A stretch of 64,000 nt of DNA from Dyadobacter luteus (GCF_003383615.1 NZ_QNUL01000016.1:82504-146503), one strand, 5' to 3'; counted from the first letter of the stretch, positions 51,559 through 61,358 are shown. Notes: generated by a model not told the origin, from the sequence alone. Numbers and translations are program-made.

Positions 51559-52956
51559 ATGTATCCCATTGTATTGTTGTCAGTTTTTGGAATCGTCACA
51601 CTCTTTTTAGGGTTTTCGAAATCTAAGAATATACTTTTACCATCCGTCCTGCTATTTCTGGCTATTGCTTTAGCCTCCAATTTTGTAGACTGGAACCAGG
51701 GGCCACTACTCTATTTCTACGACATGCTGCGTGTGAATAATCTCACACTTGCGTTCAACGGAATTGTACTTATATCGGCATTCATGATCGTCGCGATTTC
51801 CGGTGGTTTTCAGGACAATGCAGATTCCGAACCCGCAGAATATTATGCACTGATGTTGCTTTCGCTTGTGGGAGCCATCATGATGATCGGTTTTGAGCAT
51901 CTTATTATGCTGTTTATAGGCGTTGAAATACTTTCTATTGCCATGTATATCCTTACTGGTAGCAATAAAAGAAATCTTCGTTCCAACGAAGCCGCTTTGA
52001 AATACTTTTTGATGGGTGCTTTTGCTTCCGGTTTCATGCTATTTGGAATGGCATTGTTGTACGGTGCTACAGGCTCTTTTAGTCTATCGGGAATACAAGC
52101 CTTCGTAAGCATCGGGCATGCCGCGATGCCCTCTTACATCCTTTATGCGGGTCTGTTGTTATTGCTGATCGGGATGTTATTCAAAGTTTCCGCAGCACCT
52201 TTCCATTTCTGGACGCCTGATGTATATGAAGGAGCGCCAACGATCTTCACTACGTTCATGTCTACAATTGTTAAAACAGCAGGATTTGCTGCTATTTACA
52301 GATTACTGGATCATTCATTTACTAATATTTACAGCTTCTGGTGGATCGTTGTAGCGGCCATTGCGATACTAACACTAATGGTTGGTAATATCGGAGCAAC
52401 CAGCCAGAGCAGTTTCAAAAGAATGCTTGCTTACTCAGGTATTTCCCACGCAGGGTACTTACTTATTGCAGTAACGGCACTATCTAAGCCTACTCAGAAT
52501 GCAATTGTTTTCTACTCATTGGCTTACTCTTTGTCAACGATTTGTGCATTCGCTGTACTTATTTTAGTATCGAAGGAAAAAACTATCGACGGACAGCCAG
52601 ACGAACGCTACGACGCATTTAACGGGCTTGCTAAAAGCAATCCTTTCCTTGCATTCGTTTTGACGGTATCCATGTTGTCACTGGCAGGAATTCCACTAAC
52701 AGCTGGTTTCTGGGGTAAGTTTTTTGTATTCACCAGTGCAGCAGACAGAGGTATAATCTGGATTACTGTTATTGCTGTTTTGATGTCGACAGTTGGTATT
52801 TATTATTACTTCCGCGTGATTATCGCTGCCTATCTTAAAGAAGGCGATGTAAGTCAAATCCGGGTTGCACCTTTTTATCAGGTGATTCTGGTTCTGGCTA
52901 CTTTCTTCACTCTATTGTTTGGCATTGCACCAGGTCTGCTGGAAGGGATTATATAA
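51559..52956 (+). CDS. nuoN: NADH-quinone oxidoreductase subunit N
   Basis: 465 residues. SAAPFHFWTPDVYEGAPTIFTTFMSTIVKTAGFAAIYRL and SSFKRMLAYSGISHAGYLL mark it as NuoN. It is the antiporter-like subunit next to NuoK. The group ends with a strong terminator at 52979-53009. Subunits A to J are not in the window. Confidence 0.96.
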   Translation: MYPIVLLSVFGIVTLFLGFSKSKNILLPSVLLFLAIALASNFVDWNQGPLLYFYDMLRVNNLTLAFNGIVLISAFMIVAISGGFQDNADSEPAEYYALMLLSLVGAIMMIGFEHLIMLFIGVEILSIAMYILTGSNKRNLRSNEAALKYFLMGAFASGFMLFGMALLYGATGSFSLSGIQAFVSIGHAAMPSYILYAGLLLLLIGMLFKVSAAPFHFWTPDVYEGAPTIFTTFMSTIVKTAGFAAIYRLLDHSFTNIYSFWWIVVAAIAILTLMVGNIGATSQSSFKRMLAYSGISHAGYLLIAVTALSKPTQNAIVFYSLAYSLSTICAFAVLILVSKEKTIDGQPDERYDAFNGLAKSNPFLAFVLTVSMLSLAGIPLTAGFWGKFFVFTSAADRGIIWITVIAVLMSTVGIYYYFRVIIAAYLKEGDVSQIRVAPFYQVILVLATFFTLLFGIAPGLLEGII

Positions 52957-52978
52957 AGCTTATAAAATACTGAAGCGA

Positions 52979-53009
52979 AGGACCGTACATGACGTGCGGT
53001 CCTTTTTTT
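52979..53009 (+). terminator. Terminator of the nuoKLMN unit
   Basis: AGGACCG (52979-52985) pairs with CGGTCCT (52997-53003); the stem can extend inward through TAC/GTG pairing. Seven or more Ts follow. Confidence 0.88.
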
Positions 53010-53096
53010 GTTACTAATTATCGTTGTGCCGTATCAAGGTTGCCAGAGAAGCTGTTCAAACTATTACTCTGGTTACACACGCACTGATACAGAATT

Positions 53097-54113
53097 ATGG
53101 AACAATTACTTTTACGTGAAAGTATTACCCTGGATTCAAGTAACATCGAAAACTACATCCACGGAAAAAGAATAATGATTACCGGCGCTGCCGGATCCAT
53201 TGGCAGCGAATTGTTAAAACAAGCCCTTCAATATCAACCTGCACATATCGTTGCTGTTGATCATTCTGAATCTGGCATTGCGGGATTAAAATTGCACTTT
53301 CCCCTAAGCACATTATCTACCCCGGTGGCAGATATCAACGACCCTGATCACATGAAGAGGTTGTTTTCTGAGTACAAACCAGAAATTGTATTTCATGCTG
53401 CAGCCTGTAAACATGTGAACTTACTAGAAACACAGCTCATACCAGCTATCAAAAATAATATCTTCGCCACTCACGTTCTCGCGACATTAGCAATTGAATT
53501 TGGTGTCTCGAAGTTTGTTTTTATTTCGACCGACAAAGCCGTAAATCCAACCAGTATAATGGGGCTTTCAAAACGGATTTGCGAACTGTACCTTCAATCT
53601 TTGAAGACCAATACGCAATTTATCATCACACGATTCGGCAATGTGCTAGGATCCAGTGGTTCAGTTTACCCTATTTTTCTGGATAGAATAAAGCAGAATA
53701 AGCCTCTTGAAATCACCCATCCCGAGGTGACCCGTTACTTTATGACAATTCAGGAATCTGTATTGCTGGTACTCGAAGCCGCAGCGATCGGGAAATCCGG
53801 TCAGATCATGATTTTTGAAATGGGAAACCCTCTCTCTATTGTTGAACTGGCAAACCGTATGATCACGAAATATCAAAAGCCAGGGCAACATATTGATATT
53901 GTTTTTACAGGATTGCGACCTGGTGAAAAACTACATGAAGAACTACAATACCTGCATGAAAAAACGGTCAGGCTCTATCAAGGCAAGATCAGAATTATTG
54001 AATCAGAAGCCAATTCCCAATCAACAATTGAGGCAGGAATTAAAAAACTACGGAAATTAATAAAAACCGCCACAATACCTGAACTCAACTTAGCACTTAA
54101 AAGTATACTTTGA
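53097..54113 (+). CDS. Soluble CapD/FlaA1-type nucleotide-sugar dehydratase (polysaccharide biosynthesis protein)
   Basis: 338 residues. Begins with ESITLDSSNIENYIHGKRIMITGAAGSIGSELLKQAL, equal to the start of the catalytic half of long CapD/WbpM-type membrane proteins, but the four-helix membrane half is missing and the gene has a normal start after a terminator. The Rossmann motif TGAAGSIG, FISTDKAVNPTSIMGLSKR (with Met in place of the SDR catalytic Tyr and Lys after it) and RPGEKLHEEL are conserved. It probably 4,6-dehydrates UDP-GlcNAc or a related sugar. No glycosyltransferases are adjacent. Confidence 0.85.
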   Translation: MEQLLLRESITLDSSNIENYIHGKRIMITGAAGSIGSELLKQALQYQPAHIVAVDHSESGIAGLKLHFPLSTLSTPVADINDPDHMKRLFSEYKPEIVFHAAACKHVNLLETQLIPAIKNNIFATHVLATLAIEFGVSKFVFISTDKAVNPTSIMGLSKRICELYLQSLKTNTQFIITRFGNVLGSSGSVYPIFLDRIKQNKPLEITHPEVTRYFMTIQESVLLVLEAAAIGKSGQIMIFEMGNPLSIVELANRMITKYQKPGQHIDIVFTGLRPGEKLHEELQYLHEKTVRLYQGKIRIIESEANSQSTIEAGIKKLRKLIKTATIPELNLALKSIL

Positions 54114-54577
54114 AATTCATATCGCCTGAATAGTGAAGTTGCATAGCGCTGATTTACAGGCTTAAAATTCTAATAGAATTCTAATCGGATATGTGTGCAG
54201 AAATACTTTTATATTGACTTTATTACTCTCGTTTTGAGCACATTTTACATATTCGTTGTGAATGATTTTGTGTCAATCCGCATGGCAATAGAGAATTTTA
54301 CGTATTATACTCTGTGCATGAGTCTTATGCAAATACAATTAGCATTGTGATTGAACTAAAATTGAAACATTCTGTGTTAATTGGCGGATAAGAGTTATTT
54401 AAATATAATATTTACAAGAAAATAAAACTGACGCAGATACACGATTCGGGTTTTTCAATCAAAAAAAATACTTAGTTTTGTGTAATGACAGAATGATGCA
54501 GTAGTTTCTTTGATGTGTTATAGAAAACCTTCGCAGTTTTATTTTACAAGTCTATAATAAACCCCAATACCAAAAGA
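54114..54577 (+). other. 464-bp AT-rich intergenic region with possible promoter
   Basis: No gene is visible on either strand. A -7-like TAGTTTTG at 54473-54480 lies 97 bp before the hydrolase start. An ATTCTAAT direct repeat occurs around 54167-54185. Otherwise I see nothing in it. Confidence 0.4.
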
Positions 54578-55351
54578 ATGAAATATTCAGTGCATGCCGA
54601 AGGCAAGTTTCAATTTATCGATGAAGGAAAAGGCGAAACTCTGTTGCTTTTGCATGGCCTTTTCGGTGCGTTAAGTAACTGGGACGGGATAATTGATTAT
54701 TTTTCCGACCGTTACAGGGTTGTTATCCCGCTTCTTCCAATTTATGAACTTCCGCCGCGAGAGGCGGGTCTGGAGGCATTACTTGCTTTTCTGGAGGAAT
54801 TTGTTGCTTTTAAAAACCTTACCAATGTTACCGCCATCGGCAATTCCCTTGGAGGACACATTGGTCTGTTATATACTCTAAAAAACCAGGACAATGTACA
54901 TAAACTTGTTCTGACAGGGAGTTCCGGACTTTTTGAGAATTCAATGGGAGGATCTTTTCCGAAAAGAGGAAGTTATGACTATATCCGCGAACGTGTTGCT
55001 TACACATTCTACGATCCGGCGGTAGCTACAAAAGATTTGATAGATGAAGTGTTTGAAACAACGTCCAGCATTCCAAAGTGTATGAGTATTGTTGGAATTG
55101 CCAAATCAGCTCAAAGACACAATCTGGCGAAAGATCTGCATCAAATCACCGTTCCTACTCTGCTTGTGTGGGGACTGAACGATACCATCACGCCTCCGCA
55201 TGTAGGTTATGAGTTTAACCGGCTGATTTCGGATTCCGAATTACATTTCATTGATAAATGCTGCCACGCACCTATGATGGAACGCCCGCAGGAATTTAAT
55301 GTTATATTAGAGAGCTTTTTAGAAAAACATGTTTCCATTCCGGTAGCATAG
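54578..55351 (+). CDS. Alpha/beta hydrolase
   Basis: 257 residues, no signal peptide. Oxyanion HG in LLLLHGLFGALSNWDG, nucleophile elbow GNSLGGHIG (Ser92 region), Asp in WGLNDTITPP, and His in DKCCHAPMMERP near the C-terminus form the full triad. Length and lid-free outline resemble MhpC/BioH-like esterases. Substrate unknown. Ends with a clean terminator. Confidence 0.87.
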   Translation: MKYSVHAEGKFQFIDEGKGETLLLLHGLFGALSNWDGIIDYFSDRYRVVIPLLPIYELPPREAGLEALLAFLEEFVAFKNLTNVTAIGNSLGGHIGLLYTLKNQDNVHKLVLTGSSGLFENSMGGSFPKRGSYDYIRERVAYTFYDPAVATKDLIDEVFETTSSIPKCMSIVGIAKSAQRHNLAKDLHQITVPTLLVWGLNDTITPPHVGYEFNRLISDSELHFIDKCCHAPMMERPQEFNVILESFLEKHVSIPVA

Positions 55352-55354
55352 TTG

Positions 55355-55380
55355 TAAAGAGCCTTTATTGGCTCTTTTTT
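55355..55380 (+). terminator. Terminator of the alpha/beta hydrolase gene
   Basis: AAAGAGCC pairs with GGCTCTTT over a 6-nt loop, continuing into six Ts, directly after the stop at 55351. Confidence 0.85.
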
Positions 55381-55450
55381 ATTTTAAAAGTTTTTCCAAA
55401 TTTGACACATACTTGTTTTTTTGATACATTCGGCAAACTACACTATTAAT

Positions 55451-56122
55451 ATGCTGGCTACTACGCTTATAAATCCTATGATCCCTGCCCTGAAACTTAC
55501 CGACCAGGTAAGCACGGCTCTGGATTGGATGGATGAATTCCGTACCAGCCAGCTCATAGTTGCAGAGTCGGGACTTTACAAAGGAATTGTTTCACAGGAT
55601 ATCCTTTTCGATATCCACGACACGAGCGAAACCCTTTCGCGTGTTATTATCCAGCATGAAGATATTTATGCGTTGGAAGATCAGCATCCCTACGAACTGT
55701 TAAGACTTGTCACCGAATTCGGTCTTACGATCATACCCGTTGTACGGGATGGCAAAATACTTACCGGCAGCATTTTACTGAATGATCTGGTAGAGCAATT
55801 CGTCAATGAACTGGGTGTACAGGAAAAAGGAGCCGTACTGGTATTGAAGGTAGCAGAAAGGGATTATTCTCTTTCTGAAATCAGTCGTTTGATCGAATCC
55901 AACGGTACTAAAATTTTAAGCAGTTATTATTCTTCCTCAGAATCCTCGCACCTGTTACAGGAATCACGACTGACGCTTAAACTCAATCGTACTCACATCA
56001 CTCCCATCATAGCTACACTGGAAAGATTTGGTTATGATATACTGGAAGCACATGCCAATGACCCTATTGAAACGTTAGATCAGGAAAGGCTGGATATGCT
56101 TCTGCGGTATCTGGCAACATAA
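55451..56122 (+). CDS. CBS-domain protein preceding nadK
   Basis: 223 residues from ATG 55451; the frame opens at 55421, but the later ATG gives a normal CBS opening (MLATTLINPMIPALKLTDQVSTALDWMDEF). Two CBS repeats (about 1-125) are followed by a C-terminal ACT-like region. Such proteins bind adenosine nucleotides. The CBS-nadK pairing is commonly seen in Bacteroidota, which suggests control of, or by, NAD(P) or energy state, but this is inference. Confidence 0.8.
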   Translation: MLATTLINPMIPALKLTDQVSTALDWMDEFRTSQLIVAESGLYKGIVSQDILFDIHDTSETLSRVIIQHEDIYALEDQHPYELLRLVTEFGLTIIPVVRDGKILTGSILLNDLVEQFVNELGVQEKGAVLVLKVAERDYSLSEISRLIESNGTKILSSYYSSSESSHLLQESRLTLKLNRTHITPIIATLERFGYDILEAHANDPIETLDQERLDMLLRYLAT

Positions 56123-56209
56123 TCCGGATTGACTAAATATTCCCGTGTATTTGAATCGGTGTAATTGTCGCGTATCTTTCGGGCAAAACCATGATCTACT
56201 TTTTCTTCC

Positions 56210-57082
56210 ATGAAGATAGCCATTCACGGACGTAACTTTAATGAGTCCGCTCGCCCTTTCATTGAAAATATGTTCAATGAACTGGCAAAACGTGAAATTG
56301 ACGTAAGCTTATCTCCCACATTCCGTACATTTCTTGATCAGCAGGAAATAATTCACAAAACTTCTCTGGTTTACGATAAACCGGAAGACCTTGACGGGAC
56401 AAAACTGGTCGTGAGCATGGGAGGGGACGGAACACTGCTCGAAACTATCTCACATGTTGGTGCAAAGGAAATTCCTGCAATTGGCATTAATGTAGGCCGG
56501 CTCGGTTTTCTGGCTACAGTTCCTCCTGAAAGAATTTCGGATATGATTACGGCACTTGACAATGGCCAATACCGTATAGACGAAAGAACACTCGTTGCTA
56601 TTGATAATGCCGATCTTTTCGATGGCATCAATTTCGGATTAAACGATTTTACGATTACTAAAACGGATACCTCGTCGATGATTACGGTACATACCTATCT
56701 CAACGACGAATTTTTGAATTCGTATTGGGCCGATGGATTGATTATATCCACTCCTACCGGTTCCACCGGCTACTCACTCAGTTGCGGTGGCCCTGTACTT
56801 GTACCACATTCACAAAATTTCATAGTAACACCTATCAGCCCCCACAACCTGAACGTAAGACCTCTTGTTGTTGAAGATACTGCTGTGTTAAGATTAGAAG
56901 TTAAAAGCAGAAGCAATAACTTCCTTATATCCTTGGATGCCAGGTCACGTATTGTCGATGAAAATACGCAACTAACAATACGAAAAGCTAACTTCAGAGC
57001 AAGACTTATCAAAATGCTCGACGATAGCTTTCTCAATACCTTGCGCAGCAAGCTTTCCTGGGGGCTTGACATGCGGAATTAA
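56210..57082 (+). CDS. nadK: NAD kinase
   Basis: 290 residues. GGDGTLLETI at 71-80 (with catalytic Asp) and NVGRLGFLATVPPE at 94-107 are strict family motifs, as are NDFTI and the later STPTGSTGYSLSCGGP. It phosphorylates NAD to NADP in the cytosol. It lies 87 bp after the CBS gene and 27 bp before the dipeptide epimerase in the same direction. Confidence 0.95.
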   Translation: MKIAIHGRNFNESARPFIENMFNELAKREIDVSLSPTFRTFLDQQEIIHKTSLVYDKPEDLDGTKLVVSMGGDGTLLETISHVGAKEIPAIGINVGRLGFLATVPPERISDMITALDNGQYRIDERTLVAIDNADLFDGINFGLNDFTITKTDTSSMITVHTYLNDEFLNSYWADGLIISTPTGSTGYSLSCGGPVLVPHSQNFIVTPISPHNLNVRPLVVEDTAVLRLEVKSRSNNFLISLDARSRIVDENTQLTIRKANFRARLIKMLDDSFLNTLRSKLSWGLDMRN

Positions 57083-57109
57083 CACATACAATCACACACA
57101 CAACCACAC

Positions 57110-58120
57110 ATGAAACTTATTCTTCACCAATTCGACCTAAAACTTAAACACACCTTCACCATTGCGCATGATTCCCGTGATGTGCAACCAACGCTTATTG
57201 TTGAGTTAAGAGATGAAAATCTGTCCGGCTTTGGAGAGGCTACATCAAATCCATACTATGGCATCACCATAGAAAATATGATGTCATCTCTTGACGCCGT
57301 AAGAACGATTGTAGAAACACCTGATTACACATCTGCTGAACAACTCTGGGAATTAACCCATCCTGCACTTAAAAACAATCCATTTTCTCAGTGTGCACTC
57401 GACGAAGCTGCTCATGATCTGTTTGCAAAGAGAGTAAAGCGAAAACTATATGAGCATTGGGGTCTCTCAATTGATCAGAATCCACTGACCAATTTTACGA
57501 TTGGAATCGACACCGTTGAAAAAATGGTATCTAAAATGAAGGAGCTTCCCTGGCCTATTTATAAAATAAAACTGGGAACTCACGAAGACCTTCGTATTAT
57601 TCAGGAGCTGCGAAAACATACTGATGCTATCTTCCGGGTGGACGCCAATTGTGCCTGGACAGCGGCAGAAACAGTCCGTAATGCTCCGATATTAAAGAGC
57701 CTTGGAATCGAATTTATTGAGCAACCTCTGCCTGCCGATGACATCGAAGGTATGAAGCATGTATACCATCAAAGTATTCTGCCTGTTATTGCAGACGAAA
57801 GCTGCATCACAGAAAAAGATGTATCACAATGCAAAGGACTTTTCCATGGTGTGAATATAAAACTTACAAAATGTGGTGGCCTGACTCCGGCATTAAGAAT
57901 GATTGATGAAGCTAAATCATTGGGAATGAAAACTATGATTGGATGTATGACTGAGTCCAGTGTAGGTATTTCTGCTATTGCTCATCTACTGCCTTTACTT
58001 GATTATGTTGATATGGATGGATCGTTGCTTATCGGCAATGATCCGGCTTCAGGGGTGACTTTTGACTATGGGAAAGTTATTTATAGCGCGACAACAGGTA
58101 CCGGGGCAGCTCTCCTGTAA
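57110..58120 (+). CDS. L-Ala-D/L-Glu dipeptide epimerase (enolase superfamily)
   Basis: 336 residues. Lys152-x-Lys154 (KIKLG) and the second catalytic Lys in NIKLTKCGG frame the active site; metal ligands are Asp in RVDANCAW, Glu in IEQPLP and Asp in ADESC. This is the muconate-lactonising subgroup, and the sequence fits dipeptide epimerases that act on L-Ala-D-Glu from peptidoglycan turnover. The gamma-glutamyltransferase and PBP1C elsewhere in the window touch the same material. Confidence 0.87.
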   Translation: MKLILHQFDLKLKHTFTIAHDSRDVQPTLIVELRDENLSGFGEATSNPYYGITIENMMSSLDAVRTIVETPDYTSAEQLWELTHPALKNNPFSQCALDEAAHDLFAKRVKRKLYEHWGLSIDQNPLTNFTIGIDTVEKMVSKMKELPWPIYKIKLGTHEDLRIIQELRKHTDAIFRVDANCAWTAAETVRNAPILKSLGIEFIEQPLPADDIEGMKHVYHQSILPVIADESCITEKDVSQCKGLFHGVNIKLTKCGGLTPALRMIDEAKSLGMKTMIGCMTESSVGISAIAHLLPLLDYVDMDGSLLIGNDPASGVTFDYGKVIYSATTGTGAALL

Positions 58121-58155
58121 ACAGTTTCAGAGCAGTTAAAACTATTCCGAAGCAT

Positions 58156-59256
58156 ATGGAGATCTTCAAATCCAATAGTATTCCTGGAAGGACTGTCCAT
58201 TTACAGGACGGAATAGAGCTACTATGGTTCAGTGGAACAGACTATCTTGGGATGGCCCACAACGAAGAGCTTCGTAAACACCTGATCACTGGTTTTTCAT
58301 TCCTGGGAAACCATTACGGGGGCTCGCGCAATAATAGTCTCCGGATAAATGTATTTGAAGAAACAGAAGAAGAGCTCGCTGATTTCGTACGGGCTCCGGG
58401 AGCACTCACAGTATCGTCCGGAATGTGGGCAGGGCAGTTGGTGCTAAAAGAAATTGAAGCAATTGTAAAGAAGTCAGGCAGCACTGCCATTCATTATCAC
58501 TATGCCCCTGGTACACACCCGGCTATTCGCGGTAATCAGTATAAGTCTGAAAAAACTACATGGAATGAATGGGCTCATAAAACTATAGAGACGATAAACC
58601 GACATAATGATAGTTCTGCCCACATTATAGTTAGTGACTCCATTGGATCTCCCTGGGTAGAAAAATTCGATTTCAAGTTGTTTGACAATTTAAATCATCC
58701 AAATGTTTGGTTTGTTATCGATGATTCGCACGGAGTTGGCATTATAGGAAAAGATGGACGCGGAATTTATCAGGAATTACAGAAACTCGCCCCTCACCGA
58801 GTGATTGTGACAGCTTCCCTCAATAAGGGAATGGGGATTCCGGCAGGGGTATTATTTGCTGAGCCGGATGTAATTGGTCTGTTGCGAGTATCCCCATGGT
58901 TTTCTGCAGCCTCTCCTCCCCTGCCTGCCAGCATGTATGCGTTGAATATATTTTTGAAAGAGCAGGGATATGACGACCTATATCTTCGTTTGATGCAGAA
59001 CACTGTCTATTTGCAAGATAGCATTGCTGAATGTAAGTACCTGACAATGGTTCCCGGCTACCCGGTAATGTGTACCCATGTTCCTCAGCTCTTTGAATAT
59101 CTTCTTGCAAATGGCGTTCTCGCCTCGAAATTCCCTTATCCCTCTGCTCATGATGAACCGGTTACAAGAATAGCGATATCAGCACTACATCAAAAAGAAG
59201 ACCTCGACCGAATGGCCGAGGTCTGTATATCTTTTCAGAATAAACTTAAATCTTAG
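58156..59256 (+). CDS. PLP-dependent acyl-CoA transferase/aminotransferase, AONS-like
   Basis: 366 residues, fold type I. GGSRNNSLR at 55-63, DDSHGVGIIG with the cofactor-binding Asp189/Asp190 and His192, and catalytic Lys224 in SLNKGMG. This resembles the alpha-oxoamine synthase group (8-amino-7-oxononanoate synthase), but the family also includes aminotransferases and no bio genes are adjacent, so the reaction is open. Starts 35 bp after the epimerase; its stop overlaps the tatC stop by four bases. Confidence 0.75.
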   Translation: MEIFKSNSIPGRTVHLQDGIELLWFSGTDYLGMAHNEELRKHLITGFSFLGNHYGGSRNNSLRINVFEETEEELADFVRAPGALTVSSGMWAGQLVLKEIEAIVKKSGSTAIHYHYAPGTHPAIRGNQYKSEKTTWNEWAHKTIETINRHNDSSAHIIVSDSIGSPWVEKFDFKLFDNLNHPNVWFVIDDSHGVGIIGKDGRGIYQELQKLAPHRVIVTASLNKGMGIPAGVLFAEPDVIGLLRVSPWFSAASPPLPASMYALNIFLKEQGYDDLYLRLMQNTVYLQDSIAECKYLTMVPGYPVMCTHVPQLFEYLLANGVLASKFPYPSAHDEPVTRIAISALHQKEDLDRMAEVCISFQNKLKS

Positions 59257-60131
59257 TCTTCCTCAGTATTTCCACCAGTTGTAGCCAATTGCTGCTCCTC
59301 ACGAAGTTTTTCTCTTTCCACTCTTGAAGAAACCAGAATACTTATCTCATACAATAGAAATAATGGAATCGCGACCAAAATCTGGCTATAAATATCCGGC
59401 GAAGGTGTGATCACCGCAGCTACGATCAGAATTACAATCATAGAGTGCCTTCTGTATTCGCGCATGAAAACAGGAGTAAGAATTCCAATTTTGGAAAGTA
59501 CAAACACCACAATCGGAAGCTGAAAAGCTACCCCACACGCCAAGGTAAGTGTGGCAACAAGAGATATATAAGATGTAATACTGAACTGATTTATAATGGA
59601 CGGATCCAATGTATAACTCGCCAGGAAGTTGATTGCTAACGGAGTAACCACATAATAACCAAACAGAACGCCGGAAAGGAAGAGAAATGTAACATAGAAC
59701 ACCGCTCCCCGCGCTGAACGACGCTCAGAGGGACGTAAACCAGGCTTTATAAATCTCCACATCTCCCAAAAAGCATATGGAAACGCAAATATCAAACCGG
59801 CAATTACAGACGATGTCATACTCATCGTGAAGTTATCCCCCATTCCTATTGCCTGAAGCTGGAAGTTAAGCGCCTTCACACAAAGATCGTCGTAACCGAC
59901 AATTACGGACAACTTACACAACATTCTGTAGGTCCAGAAACCAGGTTTCGAAGGAGCTACAATCACATATTGATATATTTCCTGGATGTAGATAAATGCA
60001 ATGATAGCAAATACCAAAATTGACCCAACTGCACGGATCACGTGCCACCTCAACTCTTCCAGATGCCCTATAAACGACATCTCACCACCTGAATCTTCTT
60101 CTTCCTTGTCAAATTCCTGATCTAAGGGCAT
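59253..60131 (-). CDS. tatC: Twin-arginine translocase subunit TatC
   Basis: 292 residues, somewhat longer than usual because of an insertion after helix 1 (about 55-95) and a charged C-terminal tail. Six transmembrane segments. The N-terminal signature SFIGHLEELRWHVIRAVG contains the Glu that binds the twin-arginine signal, and YVVTPLAINFL is conserved too. Inner-membrane receptor of the Tat pathway for folded proteins. tatA is not adjacent. Confidence 0.94.
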   Translation of the reverse strand: MPLDQEFDKEEEDSGGEMSFIGHLEELRWHVIRAVGSILVFAIIAFIYIQEIYQYVIVAPSKPGFWTYRMLCKLSVIVGYDDLCVKALNFQLQAIGMGDNFTMSMTSSVIAGLIFAFPYAFWEMWRFIKPGLRPSERRSARGAVFYVTFLFLSGVLFGYYVVTPLAINFLASYTLDPSIINQFSITSYISLVATLTLACGVAFQLPIVVFVLSKIGILTPVFMREYRRHSMIVILIVAAVITPSPDIYSQILVAIPLFLLYEISILVSSRVEREKLREEQQLATTGGNTEED

Positions 60132-60270
60132 ATTTTAAAAAAGTGTATAATTCTACAAGTACATCCGACGATGATCCGAGCTACCGAACTATTTGTTAAA
60201 AACTATTAAGCTGTATACGAGAAAATAATCAGATAAGATCATTTTCAGGACTAAAACCTGAAATTACTTA

Positions 60271-60306
60271 AAAAAACCCGCCGGAATAACTCGACGGGTT
60301 TTTTTA
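60271..60306 (-). terminator. Terminator of pdhA
   Basis: AAACCCG ... CGGGTTT around a 14-nt loop with partial extra pairing (CG/CG); T run on the minus strand towards tatC. Confidence 0.75.
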
Positions 60307-60326
60307 ATATTGTTATAATGGTCAGC

Positions 60327-61358
60327 TTAGTCCATTACAAAAGGATAGTCATTTTCTACATACACATCTGTGTAGGCTTCACTTGCATCCGGGAATTCTG
60401 ATTCTTCAGCGAACTGAACCGACTCTGCAACGATTTCTTTAACCTTCTTGTCAATTGCATCCAATTCTTCTTCTGTTGCCAGTTTGTTTTCCAGAATTAC
60501 CGCACGAATCTGCTCGATAGGGTCGCGCTGTTTGTAATCTTCAACCTCTTCCTTAGATCTGTACTTCTGAGGATCGGACATTGAATGTCCACGGTAGCGG
60601 TACGTACGGAATTCAAGGAATGTAGGACCATCTCCTTTGCGTGCACGCTCAGCAGCACGGGAAACCGACTCATGAATTGCCTCAACACTCATACCATCAA
60701 CCGGCTCAGAAGGAATATCGTAAGCCTCTCCCAATGTGTATAATTCAGTAACATTTGAAGAACGGGCTACGGATGTACCCATGGCATAACCGTTGTTCTC
60801 AACAACGAAAATTACAGGTAACTTCCAGGTCATTGCCATGTTAAGCGCTTCGTGAAATGCACCCTGACGGATCGCACCATCACCGAAGTAACAGATACAA
60901 AGTTTTCCTGTTTTGTTATACTTTTCAGCAAAAGCGATACCCGCTCCCAAAGGAATCTGAGCACCAACGATTCCGTGTCCACCGATAAAGCCTACTTCTT
61001 TATCGAAAATGTGCATGGAACCACCTTTACCTTTAGTTGTTCCTGTTTTTTTACCGTACAGCTCGGCCATGATTGCGTTGGGACTTGTACCCAAAGCCAG
61101 AGGAATACCGTGATCACGATAAGCAGTGATATATTTGTCACCTTTTGTAAGTGCAGTTGCAGCTCCGGTAGAGCACGCCTCCTGACCTATGTAAAGGTGG
61201 CAAAATCCACGTATTTTCTGCTGACCGTAAAGCTGTCCCGCTTTTTCTTCAAACCGGCGCTGCAATAGCATATTCTCGAACCAGAACATATAACGTTCAG
61301 TCGGATGCTGTAATTTTTTTGGAGCTGATGCTTTCTTTTTTTCAGTAACGGTGGCCAT
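60327..61358 (-). CDS. pdhA: Pyruvate dehydrogenase E1 component, alpha subunit
   Basis: 343 residues. Thiamine-diphosphate motif starts GDG (159-161) and ends NN (188-189) in FGDGAIRQGAFHEA...ENNGYAMGT. The phosphorylation-loop region YRYRGHSMSDPQKYRSKEEV is present, as is GGSMHIFDKEVGFIGGHGIVG. E1 alpha decarboxylates pyruvate with the beta subunit; pdhB and pdhC are not adjacent. It stands alone, divergent from recF. Confidence 0.95.
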   Translation of the reverse strand: MATVTEKKKASAPKKLQHPTERYMFWFENMLLQRRFEEKAGQLYGQQKIRGFCHLYIGQEACSTGAATALTKGDKYITAYRDHGIPLALGTSPNAIMAELYGKKTGTTKGKGGSMHIFDKEVGFIGGHGIVGAQIPLGAGIAFAEKYNKTGKLCICYFGDGAIRQGAFHEALNMAMTWKLPVIFVVENNGYAMGTSVARSSNVTELYTLGEAYDIPSEPVDGMSVEAIHESVSRAAERARKGDGPTFLEFRTYRYRGHSMSDPQKYRSKEEVEDYKQRDPIEQIRAVILENKLATEEELDAIDKKVKEIVAESVQFAEESEFPDASEAYTDVYVENDYPFVMD

